Origin: an uncultured Collinsella sp.
GTDB taxonomy: Bacteria; Actinomycetota; Coriobacteriia; Coriobacteriales; Coriobacteriaceae
Assembly: GCA_900546775.1 (NCBI GenBank)
Contig: UREM01000006.1
Span: 5,510-69,509 of the forward strand
Direction of reading: 5' to 3'
DNA length: 64,000 nt
Shown here: positions 17,463-24,231 of the stretch, in pieces
Layout of the letters: each line of letters starts with the position of its first letter
Position numbering within the stretch: the first letter of the stretch is position 1
Translations under genes and position numbers: made by a program
Notes under the pieces: model-generated
What the model saw: only the letters and a program-made list of their open reading frames with translations
Database searches by the model: none
What the model was told of the DNA's origin: nothing

Positions 17463-18104
17463 TTACAGGCCCAAGATCTCCTTGACCTTGGCGATGATGG
17501 CCTCGTCGGTGGCGTTGGCAAAGAAGTACTCCTGGAAGTGCTCACCAGCGAGGGCGCCCTTCACCAGATCCTGATCGATCTCGCCCAGGACGTCGACGAG
17601 CGGACGCATGGTCACAGCGCGCACGCCGTCGAGGATCTTCTTGTTGCGCTGCTCGGGCTCAACGCGCTCGGCGGGGTAGCCGTTGCCCGAGCCAAAGCCA
17701 AAGAGCTTCTCGAAGGTGTACTCGAGGTTGAGCTCCTGGCCCCAGCCGTTCTTGAGGGCGAAGGGCATGGCGACGGCGTTGCCATCGTTGACCTGGGCAA
17801 AGGTGTAGGCGTCGAGCGGGTCGGCAACATGGCCGCACAGCACGCCGGGGAAGGAGTTGCAGGCGAGCATAGCGCCCTCGCCGGTGCCGCAGCCGGTCAC
17901 GACGTAGTCGGCGGCGCCGGAGTTGAGCAGCACGGCGGCAAGGATGCCGTTCTGCACGTAGGTGAGGGGCTTGGAGTCGGCGTCGGCATACATGCCATAG
18001 TTAAAGACGGTGTGCCCCATGGGCTCGACAACCTTCTTAAGGGCAGCCTCGATCATAGGGTTCTTGGAGTTCTGAGAATTCTCGTTGATTAGAGCGATCT
18101 TCAT
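17463..18104 (-). CDS. RpiB/LacA/LacB-family isomerase, likely 5-keto-4-deoxyuronate isomerase (DhuI type)
   Basis: RpiB-fold protein (213 aa) with the family phosphate/substrate loop TGCGTGEGAMLACN and active-site Cys in that loop. It lies just downstream of kduD on the same strand. RpiB homologues called DhuI act as 4-deoxy-5-hexosulose-uronate isomerases beside a KduD/DhuD dehydrogenase in streptococci and lactobacilli, and no canonical KduI is present here, so the same role is inferred. ATG 18104 has AAAGGTT upstream; codons further upstream belong to the intergenic hairpin region. Ribose-5-phosphate isomerase is the alternative but fits context less well. Confidence 0.8.
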   Translation of the reverse strand: MKIALINENSQNSKNPMIEAALKKVVEPMGHTVFNYGMYADADSKPLTYVQNGILAAVLLNSGAADYVVTGCGTGEGAMLACNSFPGVLCGHVADPLDAYTFAQVNDGNAVAMPFALKNGWGQELNLEYTFEKLFGFGSGNGYPAERVEPEQRNKKILDGVRAVTMRPLVDVLGEIDQDLVKGALAGEHFQEYFFANATDEAIIAKVKEILGL

Positions 18105-18370
18105 TTGAGTTAACCTTTCAACTAAATCTTCCAGTTTTTTGTTTCTGTGCGCGGGCGGCGGCAAAGCCAACCCGCGATGAGCTATACGGGCGGTCGGCAG
18201 TTAAGTCTGTCGCGAGTTCCGCACAAACCGAAGCGCCTGTGTTGGCTGGTGCGTGACGGTGGCGAGGGCGCGCGGAGTGCGGCAGATTGGCGTGAAAGAG
18301 GAGCGAAGCGTACTTCGGTACGCGAGCGACGGTTTGAGCGCCAAGGTGCCGTGCTCCGCGCGGCCGCAGC
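18105..18370. other. kduD-DhuI intergenic region with a long imperfect hairpin
   Basis: No gene is visible. The 23-nt arms at 18270-18292 and 18339-18361 (GCGCGGAG.. / ..CTCCGCGC) pair at 21 of 23 positions if two G-U pairs are allowed. The interior holds a perfect GCGTAC-TTCG-GTACGC stem-loop (18308-18323). The G-U pairs exist only in plus-strand RNA, whereas both flanking genes are on the minus strand. Confidence 0.6.
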
Positions 18371-19180
18371 CTATTGCGGCTGTTTGCCGATGTAGGCGAG
18401 GATGCCGCCGTCCACGTACAGAATGTGCCCGTTGACGAAGTTCGATGCATCGGAAGCCAGGAACACGGCGGGCCCCTTCAGGTCCTCGGGCGTGCCCCAA
18501 CGGGCTGCCGGTGTCTTGGCAATGATGAACTGGTCAAACGGGTGGCGGCTGCCGTCGGGCTGCGTCTCGCGCAGCGGTGCGGTCTGCGGCGTGGCGATGT
18601 AGCCCGGCCCAATGCCGTTGCACTGGATATTGGCCTCGCCAAACTCGGAGCAGATGTTTTTGGTGAGCATCTTGAGTCCGCCCTTGGCGGCGGCATAGCC
18701 GGCGATGGTCTCGCGGCCGAGCTCGCTCATCATGGAGCAGATGTTGATGATCTTGCCGTGACCCTTGGCGATCATGCCCGGCAGACAGGCCTTGGACACG
18801 ATAAACGGGGCGTTGAGGTCGATATCGACGACGCGACGGAAGTCCTCGGCACTCATGTCGAGCATCGGCGTGCGCTGGATGACGCCGGCGTTGTTGACCA
18901 GGATGTCGGGCGTGGTGCCAAAATCGGCCTCGATCTTGGCGATGAGCTCGGCGACGACGGCCTCGTCGGTGACGTCGGCAACATAGCCGTGAGCATCAAA
19001 GCCCAGCTCGCGGTAGTGCTTCTCGGCCTCGGCGACTTTGTCGGCGTGACGGGCGTTAAAGGCGATTCTGGCGCCGGCTTCGCCGAGTGCCTCGGCCATG
19101 GCCATGCCGATGCCATAAGTGGCGCCGGTCACGAGCGCGACCTTGCCGTCTAGGCGGAAGCTGTCCATAAGGTTAGACAT
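18371..19180 (-). CDS. kduD: KduD/DhuD-type short-chain dehydrogenase
   Basis: Classical SDR (269 aa) with cofactor motif VTGATYGIGMAMA (TGxxxGIG), NNAGVI, and catalytic YAAAKGG with upstream Ser in CSMMSE. Predicted to reduce 2,5-diketo-3-deoxygluconate to KDG, the last step linking GH105 products to KdgK. ATG 19180 has GGAAGGAT upstream, a better start than the ATG nine codons earlier. Operator-like sequences lie upstream (AAACGTTCATCT at about 19197-19209, full site at 19284-19299), indicating control by the hexuronate repressor. Confidence 0.9.
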   Translation of the reverse strand: MSNLMDSFRLDGKVALVTGATYGIGMAMAEALGEAGARIAFNARHADKVAEAEKHYRELGFDAHGYVADVTDEAVVAELIAKIEADFGTTPDILVNNAGVIQRTPMLDMSAEDFRRVVDIDLNAPFIVSKACLPGMIAKGHGKIINICSMMSELGRETIAGYAAAKGGLKMLTKNICSEFGEANIQCNGIGPGYIATPQTAPLRETQPDGSRHPFDQFIIAKTPAARWGTPEDLKGPAVFLASDASNFVNGHILYVDGGILAYIGKQPQ

Positions 19181-19435
19181 TACAATCCTTCCAAAAGAAA
19201 CGTTCATCTATATAAGTCTTGCTTCTATTACAAGTTCAGTATAGGAGAAGCGGAGGAATTAAAAGTCAGGTTTTCCTAGAATCAGGTGAACGTTCACTTT
19301 TAAAAGGTGAACGGTTGCAGCCGCTCGTCGCGATATCTGCTACATGGAGTAGCGCCCGTGCGCATCGCATTTCTCCTCTCATAGATGCGCGGCGCAAGAG
19401 GTCCCGAGTTCAACACGAGCTCGGGGCCTTTTTGT
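19181..19435. promoter_or_regulatory. kduD upstream region with operators and an orphan terminator
   Basis: AGGTGAACGTTCACTT (19284-19299) is an operator of the hexuronate family, with a half-site AGGTGAACGG at about 19306-19315 and a degenerate one next to kduD. Further along, GGTCCCGAG/CTCGGGGCC followed by T5 (19400-19433) is a plus-strand terminator with no recognisable gene before it, so a short plus-strand transcript may exist. Confidence 0.6.
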
Positions 19436-19457
19436 TTGGATTACGGACGCATTGCCG

Positions 19458-19581
19458 GACGAAAACACTATGCGTTTGGTAAATAGTCGTATGAACGTGA
19501 AATTTGTATCTAGTTTCCGTACGCAAATAAGACGAAAACAGTTTGCGTCTGATTCTAAGCCGTACGCAAATGTTTTTCGTC
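19458..19581. promoter_or_regulatory. Repeated motifs and inverted repeat upstream of the AlbA_2 protein gene
   Basis: GACGAAAACA-nnn-TGCGT occurs at 19458-19475 and 19531-19548; CCGTACGCAAAT occurs at 19517-19528 and 19560-19571. The block at 19531-19548 and its near complement at 19564-19581 form an 18-nt inverted repeat (16/18) ending one base before TATAAT (19583-19588). This is a strong candidate autoregulatory operator. Confidence 0.65.
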
Positions 19582-19627
19582 TTATAATACGGTTCAGATG
19601 AGCATGAAAAGGAGAAGGACCGTACGT

Positions 19628-20881
19628 ATGGTTGTCAGAGAGAGTCCTACCGTCGAATACAAGGAAAGCGTAACGCCGACGTTTCTTAAAACGGTGAGCG
19701 CCTATGCAAACTACGGGACGGGCAAGATAGAGTTTGGCGTTGACGACGGTGGTGTTGCAGTCGGTCTTTCTGACCCGGTTGCGGAGTGTCTGCGCATCGA
19801 GAACATGATTAATGACAGTCTGGATCCTGCGCCTCGTTACACGCTCGAGCTCGACGAGAACCGCGGAACTGTAACGCTTACGGTTTACGAGGGGCAGGAC
19901 AAGCCCTATCGAAGCAAGGGGAAGGCCTACAGGCGAAATGATTCGGCGACGGTAGAGGTCGACCGTTTTGAGTACGGCAGGCTGACGCTCGAAGGCAGCA
20001 ATCTGACGTTCGATGCGCTCACCTCGGCTCGCCAGGACCTGAGTTTTCATACGCTCGAACACAAGTGCATCGAGCATCTAGGCATTTCTGAGCTCACGTC
20101 GGATATCATGCGAACGCTTCGCCTGCTCGGCAAGGATGGCTATACCAATGCCGCGGCGATATTGGCGGATAACAACGAATTTCCGGGCATCGACTGCGTT
20201 CGTTTTGGCGACACCGAGGACGTGCTTTTAGATCGTGAGACGACGACGGGCCTGTCTGCAATTGAGCAGGTTGATAGAGCAGTTGCCATGTTCGCGCGCT
20301 ACTATCGTTATGAGCGCATCGAAGGTGTCGAGCGTGTTCAGACCGACCGGATTCCCCTCGAGGCATTCCGCGAGGCAGTTGCAAACGCTCTAGTGCATCG
20401 GACGTGGGACGTGCAAGCGAATGTTCAGGTTGCTCTGTATGATGATCGCGTCGTTGTGACTTCACCCGGGTCGTTGCCCGCTGGCTTGACGACGGAGCAA
20501 TACCTGTATGGACAGATATCCGTGCTCAGAAATCCCATCGTTGCCGAGGTCTTCTTAAAGTTGGACTATATCGAGAAGTTTGGAACGGGAATTGCGCGCA
20601 TTAGGCGTGCCTATCGCGATTCGATTAATCAGCCGGTCTTTGATATTCGTGGCGGCGTGGTAGCTGTCGCGTTGCCCGTTACCGATGCCTTTGAAGGGTC
20701 TGGAGAAGAGGCTCAGGTTCTTAAGGCCTTGTCGGGCGGACGAATTATGTCGCGAAGTGAGATTGAGAAACAGACGGGGCTGAGCCGTGCGCGAACATTG
20801 TCCGCACTCGAATCTCTGCTCAGCCGAAACGCGATCATGAAACAGGGGACAGGCCGCGCCACGAAATACGAGCGAGCGTAG
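19628..20881 (+). CDS. AlbA_2-domain putative ATP-binding/transcriptional regulator
   Basis: Schlafen AlbA_2-type DNA-binding domain at the N-terminus (ESPTVEYKESV and a NYGTGKIEFGVDDGG-type core), a GHKL-like ATPase region in the middle (FREAVANALVHRTWD; KFGTGIARIRRA near residue 325) and a C-terminal winged-helix segment (MSRSEIEKQTGLSRARTLSAL). 417 aa. Such proteins are annotated as ATP-binding or divergent-AAA regulators; the biological target is unknown. AGGAGAAGG precedes ATG 19628, making it preferable to ATG 19598. The upstream inverted repeat suggests self-regulation. A terminator follows. Confidence 0.82.
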   Translation: MVVRESPTVEYKESVTPTFLKTVSAYANYGTGKIEFGVDDGGVAVGLSDPVAECLRIENMINDSLDPAPRYTLELDENRGTVTLTVYEGQDKPYRSKGKAYRRNDSATVEVDRFEYGRLTLEGSNLTFDALTSARQDLSFHTLEHKCIEHLGISELTSDIMRTLRLLGKDGYTNAAAILADNNEFPGIDCVRFGDTEDVLLDRETTTGLSAIEQVDRAVAMFARYYRYERIEGVERVQTDRIPLEAFREAVANALVHRTWDVQANVQVALYDDRVVVTSPGSLPAGLTTEQYLYGQISVLRNPIVAEVFLKLDYIEKFGTGIARIRRAYRDSINQPVFDIRGGVVAVALPVTDAFEGSGEEAQVLKALSGGRIMSRSEIEKQTGLSRARTLSALESLLSRNAIMKQGTGRATKYERA

Positions 20882-20906
20882 TCCGAAAGACCTGTGTTAC
20901 CAGGCA

Positions 20907-20938
20907 GGCCCCAAGCCGCGAATGGCTTGGGGCCTTTT
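20907..20938 (+). terminator. Terminator after the AlbA_2 protein gene
   Basis: GGCCCCAAGCC/GGCTTGGGGCC with a 6-nt loop and T4. Confidence 0.85.
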
Positions 20939-21104
20939 GCATGCCGGCTGGCAATGGACCAATTTATGTCAAGTTATAGCAACATATAGCTCCGCTTGCG
21001 GGGTTTGCGACGGGCTATTCCTCATCGTCCGTATAGCGCGTGCGTCGTTATTTGCGACATCGATATGCCGGGCACTCGAGCCTCGTTTGCTCCGCGGCTG
21101 TTCG

Positions 21105-21788
21105 CTATTTGGCGCCAAACGCCATGCGGACGAATCGCTGGGCAAACAGCTTGTTGGCGAAGTTGATGATGTGGCCCAAGAACAGTGCCGAGATGGCGGT
21201 GGTTACGCCAAAGCCGCCTAAGTTGTGCATGCATACCAGCGACAGCGTGAGCGAGGCGGCGACATGCGAGCAATCGAACATGACCTTTACGTCTCCAAAA
21301 CGGCGCTTGAGCTTTTCCGCAATGACCTGCACCAAGCCGTCGGGTGCGTTGGGGACAACGCCCATGTTGACGACGAGACTGACGCCAAATGCGGTGATAG
21401 CGAGGGAGAGCAGCATGGTCGCAACCTGCGCGGGGAGCGCCGTGGGATGCAGCGGGTTGAACGCCATGAACAGATCGGTGAAGCCGCCCATTAGCGTTGA
21501 AAAGCAAAGCTCGAGCAAAATGCGCGGTTGAAATTCGCGTCGCAAGATGGCGAGCTGCGCCGCGATGTAAGCGACATAGGTAGTTGTAATCCAAAAGCCG
21601 AGCGTCTTGCCCGTGAGCATGGATAGGGTCGTGGCAAAGCACGTGAGCGCGGCGACGCCCAGGCCAGATGCCGTCTGGAGGCTCATACCGAGTGCCAGCA
21701 CGGCAACGCCCGCCAGATACATCAGCATTCTTATGACGGTATGACGCCAGTCGATCTTCTCGCCATGCATGATGATGAGCGGTCGCAT
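21105..21788 (-). CDS. YczE/YitT-like integral membrane protein
   Basis: Hydrophobic 227-aa protein with about five or six membrane segments, resembling YczE/YyaS-type membrane proteins of unknown function. Motifs include GMSLQTASGLGVAAL and GVSLVVNMGVVPNAPDGLVQ. AAAGGATG precedes ATG 21788. Its 5' leader is unusually long and contains a LacI-type operator and a three-hairpin RNA element also found between kdgK and eda, so regulation with the ketodeoxygluconate genes is likely. The cargo, if any, is unknown. Confidence 0.75.
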   Translation of the reverse strand: MRPLIIMHGEKIDWRHTVIRMLMYLAGVAVLALGMSLQTASGLGVAALTCFATTLSMLTGKTLGFWITTTYVAYIAAQLAILRREFQPRILLELCFSTLMGGFTDLFMAFNPLHPTALPAQVATMLLSLAITAFGVSLVVNMGVVPNAPDGLVQVIAEKLKRRFGDVKVMFDCSHVAASLTLSLVCMHNLGGFGVTTAISALFLGHIINFANKLFAQRFVRMAFGAK

Positions 21789-21838
21789 GCTGCTGCATCC
21801 TTTCGATTGAAGGATATTTAAAGAGAAATGTCTGACCT

Positions 21839-22032
21839 GGGCCGGCAAAAAGAGGGTTATCGGAGGCACTGCCTCAACGGCAGAAAAGCCGGCCCCATGG
21901 TCAGTCGTCTAGGAATGTCTCGTTGTGCCAGAATGGGACTGAAGGGCTCAACGAGACGGGAAGAAAGCAAATGGCATGGCATGGGCAATAGGATGCCAAG
22001 ATGGTAGGGTGCGTCTTAGCATCCTATTGCCC
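21839..22032 (-). ncRNA. Candidate structured RNA in the YczE-like gene leader (copy 1)
   Basis: Read on the minus strand: hairpin 1 (arms 22019-22032/21983-21996, perfect 14-bp stem) with ACCCTACC in its loop; hairpin 2 (arms 21949-21957/21917-21925) with loop CAGTCCCATTC; a junction TTCCTAGACGACTG; hairpin 3 (arms 21888-21895/21839-21846) enclosing AGTGCCTCCGATAACC. TCAGTC in loop 2 can pair with GACTGA in the junction as a pseudoknot. Copy 2 at 24037-24217 keeps the loops and the order while all stems differ but remain paired. I do not recognise it as a known riboswitch class. Confidence 0.7.
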
Positions 22033-22040
22033 AGGCTTGA

Positions 22041-22054
22041 CGAAATCGGTTTCG
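22041..22054. promoter_or_regulatory. LacI-type operator between the YczE-like and GntR genes
   Basis: CGAAATCGGTTTCG is a CG-centred palindrome identical to one upstream of the LacI gene (25385-25398). Both are followed about 14 nt later by GTATAC. Confidence 0.7.
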
Positions 22055-22105
22055 TTGAGATTAAGTATACGCATGGGAATCCATTTGCAAAGCGAAATAG
22101 AAGAA

Positions 22106-22127
22106 ATTAGGTGAACGTTCACCTAAT
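22106..22127. promoter_or_regulatory. Perfect GntR-type operator upstream of the GntR gene
   Basis: The best copy of AGGTGAACGTTCACCT, extended by ATT/AAT on either side into a perfect 22-bp palindrome. It sits about 125 nt before the GntR-family gene, as expected for autoregulation, and is the main reason for assigning this operator family to that regulator. Confidence 0.78.
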
Positions 22128-22251
22128 TGCAACAACTTATCGGTCAAAAGCCGAATCCCGGCCCTACCCCTCAAACATCGCCGTGGGATGGGGGATGCGA
22201 TAGTATTACGTGGAGTTATTCGACAAACCGTGGGCTTCATCCGAGGGCTTT

Positions 22252-22944
22252 ATGGAACAGCACCAGCATTATCAGAGCCTGCAAGATCAGGCATACAACG
22301 CATTACGCTCCAAGATCATCTATGCCGAGCTCAAGCCCGGCACGCGCCTTTCGGCGATTGGTCTGGAAAAGGAGACGGGGATCGGGCGCACGCCAATTCG
22401 CGAGTCCTTTGTGCGCCTGCGCGAGCAAGAGCTGGTGGAAACGCGTCCCAAGAGCGGCACCTACGTCTCTAAGATCAGCATGGAACACGCCGAGAATGCC
22501 TGTTTCTTGCGCGAGAAACTCGAAAGAAGCGTACTCATTAAATGTTGTTCGGCTGCCACGTCCGAGCAAAAGCATCGGCTCGAGCAGATTCTTGCCGAGT
22601 CCGAGTCGCTCGACCATAGCGAGACGCGTCGCTTTTTCGACTTGGATAACCTGTTTCATGAGACGTGTTTTGAGATTGCCGGTCGTCACATGCTGTGGGA
22701 TTGGATGAAGAGCGTCAACACGCATTTTGAGCGATACAACTGGTTGCGTATGGTGTCGCAGGATCTGGATTGGGAGCCGATTCGTCGACAACATCGTCGG
22801 ATTCTCGAGGCCATTAAGAGGGGCGATACCGACACGGCGAGCTACCTGGCAGAGACGCACTTGCACCTGATGCCCGAGGAGCAGGGTCCGGTTATCGCCT
22901 TGCATCCCGACTACTTTGAGCTGTCCAAAGACTCGGCCATCTAA
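22252..22944 (+). CDS. GntR-family (FCD domain) transcriptional regulator, likely hexuronate repressor
   Basis: GntR/FadR-subfamily protein (230 aa). The N-terminal winged helix shows LKPGTRLSAIGLEKETGIGRTPIRESFVRL, and the C-terminal all-helical FCD ligand domain includes DNLFHETCFEIAGRH and HRRILEAIKRGD. FCD regulators such as ExuR/UxuR sense hexuronates or aldonates. Operators of one family precede uxaC, the GPH gene, GH105, kduD and this gene, making it the likely local regulator; LacI proteins can also use CG-centred palindromes, so the assignment is inferred. ATG 22252 is favoured, with GTG 22210 as alternative. Confidence 0.85.
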   Translation: MEQHQHYQSLQDQAYNALRSKIIYAELKPGTRLSAIGLEKETGIGRTPIRESFVRLREQELVETRPKSGTYVSKISMEHAENACFLREKLERSVLIKCCSAATSEQKHRLEQILAESESLDHSETRRFFDLDNLFHETCFEIAGRHMLWDWMKSVNTHFERYNWLRMVSQDLDWEPIRRQHRRILEAIKRGDTDTASYLAETHLHLMPEEQGPVIALHPDYFELSKDSAI

Positions 22945-22958
22945 CTCGCCCCTACATT

Positions 22959-23025
22959 AGTTGCGGTGAAATAAGGATTGTTTTGCGGCTCTGACGGCGT
23001 AAACAGTCCCTATTTCACCGCAAGT
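22959..23025 (+). repeat. Interspersed palindromic repeat, AGTTGCGGTGAAATA family (copy 2)
   Basis: Arms AGTTGCGGTGAAATA.GGA and TCC.TATTTCACCGCAAGT flank a TGTTTTGCGGC-type centre. It begins 15 nt after the GntR stop codon, mirroring copy 1 at 15193-15260. It probably terminates GntR transcription. Confidence 0.8.
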
Positions 23026-23050
23026 GCTGGGACACATCGGGGCATGAAAA

Positions 23051-23117
23051 AGCTGCGGCGCCGCTTGGAGGAAAAGACCGGAAGCAAGGGTCCATTCCTT
23101 CAGGCGGCGCCGCAGCT
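23051..23117 (-). terminator. Long hairpin downstream of eda
   Basis: Perfect 14-nt arms (AGCTGCGGCGCCGC and complement) enclose a 39-nt loop that can itself fold (GGAA..TTCC, GACC..GGTC). On the minus strand a T5 run follows, so it could end a minus-strand transcript that passes the first eda terminator. Confidence 0.6.
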
Positions 23118-23125
23118 GTTTTGGT

Positions 23126-23280
23126 GGCTCGGCTTTTGTCGAAGTGGCTCAGCTGGGCGCGACTACCAGCCGAGTAGGAAAAGCGGCTCGGGGGCGTGTC
23201 GCTTCCGTCACGTTCTATCAGCATACAAGACGGTTTTGGTTCTTGTTCGTGACGGAAACGGCGCGCTTCCGAGCCGCTTT
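23126..23280 (-). ncRNA. Diverged third copy of the candidate structured RNA
   Basis: On the minus strand a long hairpin (arms 23269-23280/23180-23191, 12 bp; inner TTCCGTCACG/CGTGACGGAA stem) is followed by TTTCCTACTCGGCTGGT, closely matching the junction of the copy at 24037-24217. A hairpin with CTCGGCT/AGCCGAG arms follows, enclosing CACTTCGACAA where the other copies have GCCTCCGATAA. The loop-2 sequence is not conserved, so confidence is moderate. Confidence 0.45.
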
Positions 23281-23284
23281 AAAA

Positions 23285-23318
23285 GAAAGGGGGCGAGGTC
23301 TAGGACACGCCCCCTTTC
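23285..23318 (-). terminator. Terminator of eda
   Basis: GAAAGGGGGCG/CGCCCCCTTTC arms; on the minus strand the hairpin is followed by TTTT. It lies just past the eda stop codon. Confidence 0.8.
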
Positions 23319-23335
23319 ACGATAGAGAGCTAAAC

Positions 23336-23977
23336 CTAGCCGCGGACCTTCTTGACGACGTCCATGGCCTCGCGGGCGATCTGCTCGACCTTGGAGAAGT
23401 CGCCGTCGGCGAACAGAGCCGGCTTGACCATCCAGGTGCCACCACAGGCGATGATGGCGCTGGAGCTCAGGTACTCCTCGACGTTGGCGGTGCTCACGCC
23501 GCCGGTGGGCATAAAGCGATGACCGACAAACGGAGCGGCGAGGGCCTTGATGGTGTTCAGGCCACCATACTGAGCCGCGGGGAAGAACTTGGTGATCTTG
23601 AGGCCCAGGTTCTCGGCCGCGGTGACCTCGGAGGGGGTCACGGTACCGGGAAGGACGGGCAGGTCGATGTCGATGCAGTGCTTCACGACGTCCTCGTTGT
23701 AGCCCGGGGAGACGATGAACTTGGCACCGGCGGCGCGGGCCTGCTCAACCTGCTCGACAGTCAGGACGGTGCCGGCGCCAACGCACATCTCAGGCTCGGC
23801 CTCGGCCATGGCGGCGATGCACTCGGCGGCGCAGGCGGTGCGGAAGGTGACCTCGGCGGACTTCATGCCTGCTGCCATAAGGGCGTGGGCGAGCGGAGCG
23901 GCGTCCTCGACCTTGTCGAGCACGACGACCGGCACGATGCCCAGGGACTCAAGCGTGGTGTAGAACTGATCGAACAT
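23336..23977 (-). CDS. eda: 2-dehydro-3-deoxyphosphogluconate (KDPG) aldolase Eda
   Basis: Class I aldolase (213 aa, usual length) splitting KDPG into pyruvate and glyceraldehyde-3-phosphate, the final step of the hexuronate pathway. Family motifs: EVTFRTACA, GAGTVLT, the Schiff-base Lys in KFFPAAQYGG, and MPTGGVS. ATG 23977 follows AAAGGAAC. It lies 254 nt downstream of kdgK on the same strand, and the gap holds a copy of the structured RNA element, suggesting eda has leader-level control separate from kdgK. Confidence 0.96.
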   Translation of the reverse strand: MFDQFYTTLESLGIVPVVVLDKVEDAAPLAHALMAAGMKSAEVTFRTACAAECIAAMAEAEPEMCVGAGTVLTVEQVEQARAAGAKFIVSPGYNEDVVKHCIDIDLPVLPGTVTPSEVTAAENLGLKITKFFPAAQYGGLNTIKALAAPFVGHRFMPTGGVSTANVEEYLSSSAIIACGGTWMVKPALFADGDFSKVEQIAREAMDVVKKVRG

Positions 23978-24036
23978 GATGTTCCTTTCGATGTACGGCG
24001 CGCGCGGGCGCGTGATTGCCAAATATGCTGGTCATG

Positions 24037-24217
24037 AGCCGGTTTTGGATTGGTTATCGGAGGCACTGCTTGGGGTCACAAGCAATTCCAAAACCGGCTG
24101 CGCGACCAGTCGTGTAGGAAATGCCAGGCAAAACCGGAATGGGACTGGTGGTTTTGCCCGACCGGAGGAATCGGGGAGCGGGCCGCAGAGGTATGGGTAT
24201 GGAAAGCTGCGGCCCGC
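24037..24217 (-). ncRNA. Candidate structured RNA between kdgK and eda (copy 2)
   Basis: Minus-strand order: hairpin 1 (arms 24207-24217/24178-24188) with loop CATACCCATACC; hairpin 2 (arms 24150-24158/24127-24135) with loop CCAGTCCCATTCC; junction TTTCCTACACGACTGG; hairpin 3 (arms 24087-24099/24037-24049, 13 bp) enclosing a GCTTG/CAAGC stem and AGTGCCTCCGATAACC. CCAGTC in loop 2 pairs with GACTGG in the junction; in copy 1 the pair is TCAGTC/GACTGA, a compensatory change. It ends about 60 nt before the eda start codon. Confidence 0.72.
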
Positions 24218-24231
24218 GGAATGGGGACGGC

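Noticed and set aside
21789..22251. Known riboswitch classes for the conserved RNA
   Set aside because: I compared from memory with TPP, cobalamin, SAM, THF, fluoride, glycine, lysine, purine, Moco, ZTP and glutamine classes; conserved blocks and topology do not match. A covariance search is still required.
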